Assembly: GCA_021850985.1 (NCBI GenBank)
Contig: JAJZJX010000018.1
Coordinates: forward strand, 1 to 36,661
Source of the DNA: a bacterium
Lineage (GTDB): Bacteria > SZUA-79 > Acidulodesulfobacterales > Acidulodesulfobacteraceae
Direction of reading: 5' to 3'
Length of the DNA: 36,661 bases
Shown: positions 31,638 through 36,661 of the stretch, one piece after another
How the letters are laid out: each line of letters begins with the position of its first letter
Numbering within the stretch: the first letter of the stretch is position 1
Notes under the pieces: model-generated
The model's database searches: none
What the model was told of the DNA's origin: nothing
What the model saw: the letters and a program-made list of their open reading frames with translations, nothing else
Translations under genes and position numbers: made by a program

Positions 31638-31998
31638 TTAAATTCGATTTATTAATAATATTTATTTGACGCCCTTTTATTTCTTTAATTGCTTTAAATA
31701 TCATATCCATTAATCTAACGCTTTTCATATCCGGTTTCATATCCGGCCTAAACTTATAGTATTTCTTATCTTCGCCGGACAACATAGGCCTTATTTCATT
31801 AAAATAAGTTTCATGCAGTTCCTGAAAGGAAAAAATCTTAAAAAGCATAAATAAATCGCCTAAATCGCCTTTTTCTATTACGGAAATCATTATTAAAAAC
31901 AATGATAATTCAGATTTATCAAAATCATAAGACCAAAAAATGACCTTATTAAACGGTAAATCTTTAATCTTATAGTATTTTTCGGTTTTCATTTTCAT
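31627..31998 (-). CDS. Probable antitoxin-side partner of the AbiEii-type gene (DUF6922-like)
   Basis: 123-residue soluble protein beginning MKMKTEKYYKIKDLPFNKVIFWSYDFDKSELSLFLIMISVIEKGDLGDLFML. The pattern of Phe-Trp, acidic turn and an I-x-x-V-(I/L)-E-x-G-D-L-x-D helix is typical of the small proteins found directly before AbiEii-type nucleotidyltransferases. The rest is charged and helical. Its stop overlaps the start of the broken toxin gene. With the toxin inactivated, its role may be lost. The family name is from memory of the pattern, so moderate confidence. Confidence 0.6.
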   Translation of the reverse strand: MKMKTEKYYKIKDLPFNKVIFWSYDFDKSELSLFLIMISVIEKGDLGDLFMLFKIFSFQELHETYFNEIRPMLSGEDKKYYKFRPDMKPDMKSVRLMDMIFKAIKEIKGRQINIINKSNLNVA

Positions 31999-32235
31999 AA
32001 AATCTATTCGGATATTTTAATAATTTTTTTAAATTCATGATTATTTAATTAATTATACAATGATTTTATTAACTTATCAATTATCTAAATCAGCCCAAAA
32101 TTTAAATCATTTACGCAATATTTATTTTAAATTAACATTTATTGGATATAATTATTTCATGAATAATTTTGCCGGAATTATTCATTTAATTTTATTTAAT
32201 TTAATTTAACTTTTAATTTAAAGGAGAGATTCAAA
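31999..32235 (+). promoter_or_regulatory. Promoter region of Spy-like copy 2
   Basis: It contains TATAAT at 32147-32152 within a block closely matching 28140-28264 (for example the AAATTAACATTTAT element 6-8 bases before the -10, and GAATAATTTT after it). The ribosome site AAAGGAGAGATTCAAA is identical in both copies. The shared AAATTAACATTTAT could be a regulator site. Confidence 0.5.
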
Positions 32236-32784
32236 ATGAAAAAGTCTAAGTTTTTTTTCCTGTTTATGTTTTTGTTAGCATTTATTTTTACGGGAACGTA
32301 TTTTGCGGGCAATGCTTCCGCATTTCAGGGTATGCAAAAACATAACTTTATGGGGCATAAATTTATGCGCCGCGGTAAAATGAATATGAGCATGGGAATG
32401 AGAATGTTCAATGTTTTTGCTCTTAAAAAGAAATTGCATTTGAGTAACAATCAGGTTCATCAAATTATGCTGTTTAAACGTCAGGAATTTAAAGCTTTCA
32501 GGTCTAATATGGGGAACTTTAGAAATCCGCTGCTTTCGGCAATGAAATCGGGAACGTTTAATAAAAGCGTTTTCGTATCGAATATCACGGATAAAGTTAA
32601 AAACATAGCAGAAATTAAAGCAAACTTTTTTCAAAAATTCTTTAAAGTTTTAACGCCGAAACAAAGAAAAGAATTTGTACAAATTATGAAGAAAAGAATC
32701 GGTAATAAAATTAAACGCCTTGAGTTTATGAAAAAAATGTTGAACAAAAAAATTAAAGCAATGAAAGAAAACCTGTCCGAATAA
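32236..32784 (+). CDS. Spy/CpxP-like periplasmic protein, copy 2
   Basis: 182 residues, the same length as copy 1 and very similar throughout. Differences gather in the Met-rich segment (MNMSMGMRMFNVFALKKK here) and a few C-terminal positions. Signal peptide, LSNNQ and LTPKQRKEF motifs are conserved. Equal length and many silent and conservative changes suggest both copies are functional and the duplication is not very recent. The two copies flank the regulator/kinase genes and the AbiE-like remnant in direct orientation. Confidence 0.72.
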   Translation: MKKSKFFFLFMFLLAFIFTGTYFAGNASAFQGMQKHNFMGHKFMRRGKMNMSMGMRMFNVFALKKKLHLSNNQVHQIMLFKRQEFKAFRSNMGNFRNPLLSAMKSGTFNKSVFVSNITDKVKNIAEIKANFFQKFFKVLTPKQRKEFVQIMKKRIGNKIKRLEFMKKMLNKKIKAMKENLSE

Positions 32785-32849
32785 TACAGCCTTTATTATA
32801 TTGATTTGTATTAATCGATTATTAATCTCGCTTATTAATTTAAATTTTG

Positions 32850-32944
32850 CCTTAGAATTAAATAGATATATGCGTCACAGAAGCCTCGTCCGTAAGGGCG
32901 AGGTAGTTCACTCCCTTAGAATTAAATAGATATATGCGTCACAG
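32850..32944. repeat. 31-bp direct repeat enclosing an IS605-like right-end hairpin
   Basis: An identical 31-bp sequence (CCTTAGAATTAAATAG...CACAG) occurs at 32850-32880 and 32914-32944. The 33 bases between hold the hairpin CCTCGTCCGTAAGGGCGAGG and then TAGTTCAC. A GC-rich hairpin followed by GTAGTTCAC is typical of IS200/IS605 right ends and the 3' end of TnpB-associated omega RNA. No transposase or TnpB gene is present in the window, so this looks like a scar or remnant. Confidence 0.5.
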
Positions 32945-33115
32945 CATCCGCCACGGAACCGCAATAACTTTAGAGTGAAGCCATTTAACGCCGTTTCCGG
33001 AATGAACGACGACGCCCCTGATTGTATTAGGAAAATTTTCTATAAATGGAATGCCGATGAAATGAAAAATTTGTAAGGCAATTTTAGGATAGAATTCTAT
33101 AGAATTCGGTTTTGA
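32939..33115 (-). pseudogene. C-terminal remnant of an unrecognised gene
   Basis: A 59-codon frame with no start codon (a TAA lies just upstream) reads like protein: KIALQIFHFIGIPFIENFP, NTIRGVVVHSGNGVKWLHSK, VIAVPWRML, then TGA. The TGA lies inside the second 31-bp repeat. I do not recognise the family. It is probably debris left next to the mobile-element end. Confidence 0.3.
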
Positions 33116-33201
33116 TTAATTCATAAAATTATTGTAAAATATATTTTTGGAATTATTAAATAAAATAATCCTTTAAATATTTAAACATATAAAAAGGCTG
33201 T

Positions 33202-33678
33202 ATGATAAAAATTAATATACCCGGGCGGGAAAATGCAGAAATAACAATAAAAAATGTGATTTTCGATATGAACGGAACGCTTTCGGAGGACGGAATAATT
33301 AAAGACGACGTAAAAATTCTTCTAAATGAATTATCGAAATATGTGGATATTTACGTCGTAACATCGGATACGTTTGGAACTGCTGAAGAAATGGTTAAAA
33401 ATATACATGCGAAACTATTTATAATCAACGGAGAAAACTCCGCCGTTAAAAAAAGGGAAATACTTCAAAAATTAGGATACCAGGAAACCATAGCCGTGGG
33501 TAATGGTTTTAACGATACCGAAATACTCAAAAATGCCATTATAGGGATCGGCATCATGGGCGCTGAAGGACTCGCTGCAAAAGCCGCATTGAATTGCGAC
33601 ATCATAGTGGGGAAAATAGAGGAGGCATTAAATTTGCTCTTGAATACGAAAAGATTAACCGCAACATTGAGAAATTAG
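33202..33678 (+). CDS. HAD-superfamily protein (soluble P-type-ATPase-like)
   Basis: 158-residue cytoplasmic protein. Motif I is FDMNGTLS, with nucleophile Asp but Asn at the +2 position where phosphatases have Asp. Motif II is VTSDTFGTA and motif IV is VGNGFNDTEIL. The short form with DxNGTL and TxDTFGT matches the group of free-standing HAD proteins resembling the P-domain of P-type ATPases. Loss of the general acid suggests weak phosphatase activity. Its physiological role is unknown. No operon partner is evident. Confidence 0.75.
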   Translation: MIKINIPGRENAEITIKNVIFDMNGTLSEDGIIKDDVKILLNELSKYVDIYVVTSDTFGTAEEMVKNIHAKLFIINGENSAVKKREILQKLGYQETIAVGNGFNDTEILKNAIIGIGIMGAEGLAAKAALNCDIIVGKIEEALNLLLNTKRLTATLRN

Positions 33679-33810
33679 CCTTTATATTTCGTTTTAACGG
33701 CTATAAATCAAGTACTGCACTTGCCATTATATATAATTTACTTTATCTTTATAGAGTTATGTATATAGAGGCGGCGCTTATAAAAGCAAAGCAGACACAT
33801 TTTCCTTCTT

Positions 33811-33936
33811 TCATTTTTTATATCTAAATTTTGAATATTTTGAAACTTCTTTCCAGATGCAGCGATGAGTTATAATCGCCGCAATTATCAACACTCCAAT
33901 TATTATTAGGGTTATTACAATAAGTATGGTATTCAT
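33811..33936 (-). CDS. 41-residue single-pass membrane miniprotein
   Basis: ATG 33934-33936 to TGA 33811-33813. The protein is a membrane helix (MNTILIVITLIIIGVLIIAAII) followed by a basic cytoplasmic tail (HRCIWKEVSKY...). AGGTAG lies 3 bases before the start. It is 65 bases after the dynamin-like gene on the same strand, so it may be cotranscribed. Its first nine codons and ribosome region are repeated immediately upstream (33970-34010), where a second ATG overlaps the dynamin stop codon (ATGA) but its frame ends after 16 codons. Confidence 0.5.
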   Translation of the reverse strand: MNTILIVITLIIIGVLIIAAIITHRCIWKEVSKYSKFRYKK

Positions 33937-34001
33937 AGCTACCTATTTATAAGATTACAGGCTTCGATTATTTATTTGAGTTATTACAATAAGTATTGCA
34001 T

Positions 34002-35750
34002 TCATAGCTCTTGAATTTGCAAAGAATCTTTGATTTTTGTTAAAATTTCAATCTTTTCTCTCAATCGCCTTTCAATATCTTCCGTTTTAAAAGCGGCTTT
34101 TTGCTTTGAAGCGATACCCGCTTCCAGAGCTTTAAGAACATCGGCTTGTATAGCGCCGATCATTTTGGTCATATCGATACGATAATTATGCACAAGTTTT
34201 TCCATACGCATAGAAAAATCGTAATCAGCTTTGGCACAATGCCTCCCTACAAGCATACGAGCTTTCTGTCTTGCATCTTTAATTATAAATTTGTGTCCCA
34301 GTTTTTTAGGTAAAATCTTTATTACTAAATCTATAATCATACTTAAAGCACCAGAGTCGTCTATTGTGTCAAATCTGAACTCAATTTCAGAAGGTATAAC
34401 CAAAAGTATTTGAATATGCTGGCAAAAGATTCCAAAAAGTTCTGCCGATGAATGCATAATTTGTTCGATAATTTTATTCATACGATTCAAAAACCTTTTA
34501 AATATTTCTTCAAGATGTTTTTTTAAAATATTTTCCTCTTCTGCACGCCATTCACGAAACATTCTTTTTATTTCAATATCTAAAAATTCGTTAATTAATT
34601 CGGCAAACTTTGCGTTATTTTCATTTTTATATTTAACTGCAAACTCTTCAACTTTTTCAAGCAGATATTTTGTTTTTTTTACCATTAATTTATTAATATC
34701 TTCTTTTAATATTTTTTCTTGAAGTTCTTTAACTTCTTCCGCAAGCAGCCTTTCGCCGTCTTTTTTTTCCTGAGAACTATCTTCAATAAACTTTTTAAAA
34801 GTTATTATCTTATTTTCTAATTCATCAAGCGGAAGTTTGGACGATTTTTCCTCTATTTCCAAAAAAAGCATTTCTTCATTTATAAGACGCTTCGTTTTTT
34901 CGGCAGCGGATTTAAGCAATACGCGGCTTTTTTCATCCACAAGAAATTTTTCGAGAGACCGTTCGAAATTCATCAAGCCGCTTTTTTCTAATGTTTGATA
35001 ATTGTTTGACAGTTTTCCCTCTAACGCTTCTTTCCCCGAAAGAGGAAAAATTTCAACATTACCGTAATCGGTTTCTTTTTCAATTATATTCCTGGTGAAA
35101 GTCAACGATTCATCCCTGTCGGTTATGCCAATAGTGTCAATTTTACTTTGAACGAAGAAAGTCCTTATATCTAAGTTTTTTAAATCCCGCAAAAAATCAA
35201 GTTCCGCCTGCGTAATGGGAGGATCGACCGCAACAAGAAATATGCACGCATCCGCCCTGGATAGGTATTCGTAGGTAGTTTTAGTATTATGTTCGAAAAC
35301 GGAACCGATACCTGGCGTATCTACGATTTGAACTCCATTTTTTAAATACTGCGAAGGATAGGTAATTTCAACTCTATTAACTCCTTTTTCGTTTTTTGGA
35401 TTATACTTTTCGGTTATATATAAAGGCAGATCATCCCGCGCAATTTCTTTTTTCGCTTCGTTTTCAAAAAATGCAGTAATCCGCAATTTATCCCCGTATC
35501 TTAATACGGTAATAATAGAGGTAAGCGGTATAATTGCCGTAGGCAATAAATCTTCACCAAGCAATGCATTTATGAAGGTGGTTTTTCCTCTTTTAAACTG
35601 ACCTACGACTACAAGCGAAAACACGTCGTCATTTAATTTTTTTGATATTAACTGCGCCGCAGTTTTAACGCGTTCGTTTGCTGCGATATTTTCCAATTTA
35701 GCTAAACTTTCTATAATATTTATTCTATTTTTTAAATATGCATCAAACAT
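34002..35750 (-). CDS. Dynamin-family GTPase (bacterial dynamin-like protein)
   Basis: 582-residue large GTPase of the kind that remodels or protects membranes. The G1 loop is GQFKRGKTT (50-58), the G2 Thr lies in IIPLTSIITVL (Thr77), G3 is DTPG (144-147) and G4 is QSKID (201-205). The rest is long helices and coiled coil (about 270-420) with a basic hydrophobic segment near 440-500 that may be the membrane paddle. The length is at the short end for bacterial dynamins, which often occur as adjacent pairs; no second copy is visible here. Substrate membrane and trigger are unknown. Confidence 0.85.
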   Translation of the reverse strand: MFDAYLKNRINIIESLAKLENIAANERVKTAAQLISKKLNDDVFSLVVVGQFKRGKTTFINALLGEDLLPTAIIPLTSIITVLRYGDKLRITAFFENEAKKEIARDDLPLYITEKYNPKNEKGVNRVEITYPSQYLKNGVQIVDTPGIGSVFEHNTKTTYEYLSRADACIFLVAVDPPITQAELDFLRDLKNLDIRTFFVQSKIDTIGITDRDESLTFTRNIIEKETDYGNVEIFPLSGKEALEGKLSNNYQTLEKSGLMNFERSLEKFLVDEKSRVLLKSAAEKTKRLINEEMLFLEIEEKSSKLPLDELENKIITFKKFIEDSSQEKKDGERLLAEEVKELQEKILKEDINKLMVKKTKYLLEKVEEFAVKYKNENNAKFAELINEFLDIEIKRMFREWRAEEENILKKHLEEIFKRFLNRMNKIIEQIMHSSAELFGIFCQHIQILLVIPSEIEFRFDTIDDSGALSMIIDLVIKILPKKLGHKFIIKDARQKARMLVGRHCAKADYDFSMRMEKLVHNYRIDMTKMIGAIQADVLKALEAGIASKQKAAFKTEDIERRLREKIEILTKIKDSLQIQEL

Positions 35751-35774
35751 AATTTTTCATAATTCTTTAGATTC

Positions 35775-35798
35775 AGGGACAGATTTAAATCTGTCCCT
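35775..35798. repeat. 24-bp perfect palindrome (REP-like)
   Basis: AGGGACAGATTT directly followed by its reverse complement, in the gap between the HyfB-like gene and the dynamin-like gene. GGGACAGATTTAAATCTGTCCC-type palindromes are dispersed near REP-associated (Y1) transposases in many genomes. It could also act as a terminator hairpin for the HyfB-like gene, although T-runs are short. Confidence 0.55.
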
Positions 35799-35813
35799 CC
35801 TGTATTATATATT

Positions 35814-36661
35814 TTACAAGGGTATCATAATGATTATGAAAAAAGCCGCGATAAAGACGAAGAATATATAAAATATGTATAAATTTAAAGAACCGTTCTG
35901 CATAAGTTCCGTCGTAACATAGCTTATTTTTTCAAATATTTTAATCAAGGGCAGATATAAATAATATTCGATAAGCGGAAATATGTAAGAACCGTAGCCG
36001 CTTGAATTATGATAGTATGACGAATAAGGGAACGGGTTTTTCAGCTCGTAATCGTGTCCTGATGTTCCGGTTTTAGCATGAACTCTGCTCCCCTTTTTAT
36101 ATACTATGTTAAACATAATTCTTAATGCATTTGAAAAACCAAGAACGGATACCTGTGCGTTCGGATTTGCAGAGCTTTTAGTTTCTCCCCCTGTCCAAGC
36201 ATAATTAATTAAACGTTTTCGAGGTTTTATTATCAGCCTGTATAAAACATAAAAAATTAATATAAATATTATTGACACGAAAAACAGATAAATCGGACTT
36301 GAAGCGGAAAACGAGCTGTAATAAGGTATAAATATATAATTTTTTAATATTTTACCGCCGATATTAATATGATAAATAGACTGAGATACTTTTGAAAGAA
36401 CGGGAGTGTACAAAAACATAAATCCCGCTAAAGTTATGCTTAAAATTACCGGTATTAAAAGTGCTATATTCATCAAAATTGGTACTTCTTTTGCTTTTTT
36501 CGCCTCTTTTGACTTTGGCTGGCCCAAAAACGTCAGTCCATATAATTTTACGTAAGTCGAAACCGCAACTGCCATACTCAAAGCCATTATAGCTCCTACG
36601 GTAAAAATGAGTATCCTAGGAAGAACGGAACTTATGTGAAAACCTAAAAAAACAACCTCAA
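35814..36661 (-). CDS. HyfB/HycC-like proton-translocating membrane subunit, 5' end off window
   Basis: C-terminal 282 residues of a NuoL/MrpA-family antiporter-like subunit. The frame is open through the right edge, where VVFLGFHISSVLPRILIFTVGAIMALSMAVAVSTYVKLYGLTFLG matches the late membrane helices of hydrogenase-4 component B. Further helices lie near residues 60-85, 125-145 and at the very C terminus. The TGGE...NPNAQVSVLGFSNALRIMF segment is the characteristic C-terminal loop. It would work in a group 4 hydrogenase or related complex whose other subunits lie off the window. Confidence 0.85.
   Translation of the reverse strand, partial: EVVFLGFHISSVLPRILIFTVGAIMALSMAVAVSTYVKLYGLTFLGQPKSKEAKKAKEVPILMNIALLIPVILSITLAGFMFLYTPVLSKVSQSIYHINIGGKILKNYIFIPYYSSFSASSPIYLFFVSIIFILIFYVLYRLIIKPRKRLINYAWTGGETKSSANPNAQVSVLGFSNALRIMFNIVYKKGSRVHAKTGTSGHDYELKNPFPYSSYYHNSSGYGSYIFPLIEYYLYLPLIKIFEKISYVTTELMQNGSLNLYIFYIFFVFIAAFFIIIMIPL

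Noticed and set aside
32850-32944. Two-repeat CRISPR mini-array (31-bp repeats, 33-bp spacer)
   Set aside because: Only two repeats, the 'spacer' is itself a GC-rich hairpin ending TAGTTCAC as in IS605 right ends, the repeat has no known CRISPR look, and no cas gene is present.

Overview
The window is AT-rich DNA from a Gram-negative bacterium. It encodes outer-membrane TonB-dependent receptors, ExbB/ExbD/TonB, a lipoprotein and Tat- and Sec-type signal peptides. Gene content and codon use suggest a Desulfobacterota/Deltaproteobacteria-like lineage, possibly an acid-environment metagenomic genome. The taxon is an inference. No tRNA or rRNA was seen.

Positions 1-14.4 kb (all minus strand) form a phosphate-scavenging island. 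It holds a Pho84-like phosphate:H+ symporter (3' end off the window), a Tat-exported phosphoesterase, a TPR-TonB-ExbB-ExbD operon, a broken beta-propeller/alkaline-phosphatase-superfamily gene, and two TonB-dependent receptors. Positions 19.2-25.2 kb hold a polyphosphate operon (CHAD protein, Ppx/GppA, a second degenerate Ppx/GppA, PPK1). Both regions, plus two orphan genes (a small Cys-motif protein at 16 kb and a secreted aromatic/Arg-rich protein at 18.5 kb), carry the same promoter. Hexamers of GTTACA/GTTAAA type (plus-strand view) repeat every 10-11 bp, and a -10 element lies 10 bp away. This resembles a Pho box, so the window looks like a large PhoB-type regulon covering Pi uptake, organophosphate hydrolysis and import, and polyphosphate storage.

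The most unusual signal is a family of five short RNA-like elements within the first 12 kb, all read on the minus strand. Each is a stem-loop presenting a C/U-rich, anti-Shine-Dalgarno-like loop, followed within a few bases by a second terminator-like hairpin. Three sit behind credible Pho-type promoters, one behind a weak one, and one follows a receptor gene. They could be Pho-induced small RNAs or leader attenuators. I know of no described family that matches.

Positions 14.6-18.2 kb are an accessory stretch: a lipoprotein, a Phd-like/PIN pair with a degenerate PIN motif, an MNT/HEPN pair and a truncated PIN gene. Positions 25.6-27.7 kb carry housekeeping genes (GlcD-type oxidase, RdgB). Positions 28.1-32.8 kb hold two Spy/CpxP-like paralogues duplicated together with their promoters. 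They flank an OmpR-type regulator, an ArsS-like histidine kinase and a decayed AbiEii-type system. Positions 32.8-36.7 kb contain an IS605-like end scar, a HAD-like protein, a 41-residue membrane miniprotein, a dynamin-like GTPase, a palindromic repeat and the C-terminal part of a HyfB/NuoL-like membrane subunit.
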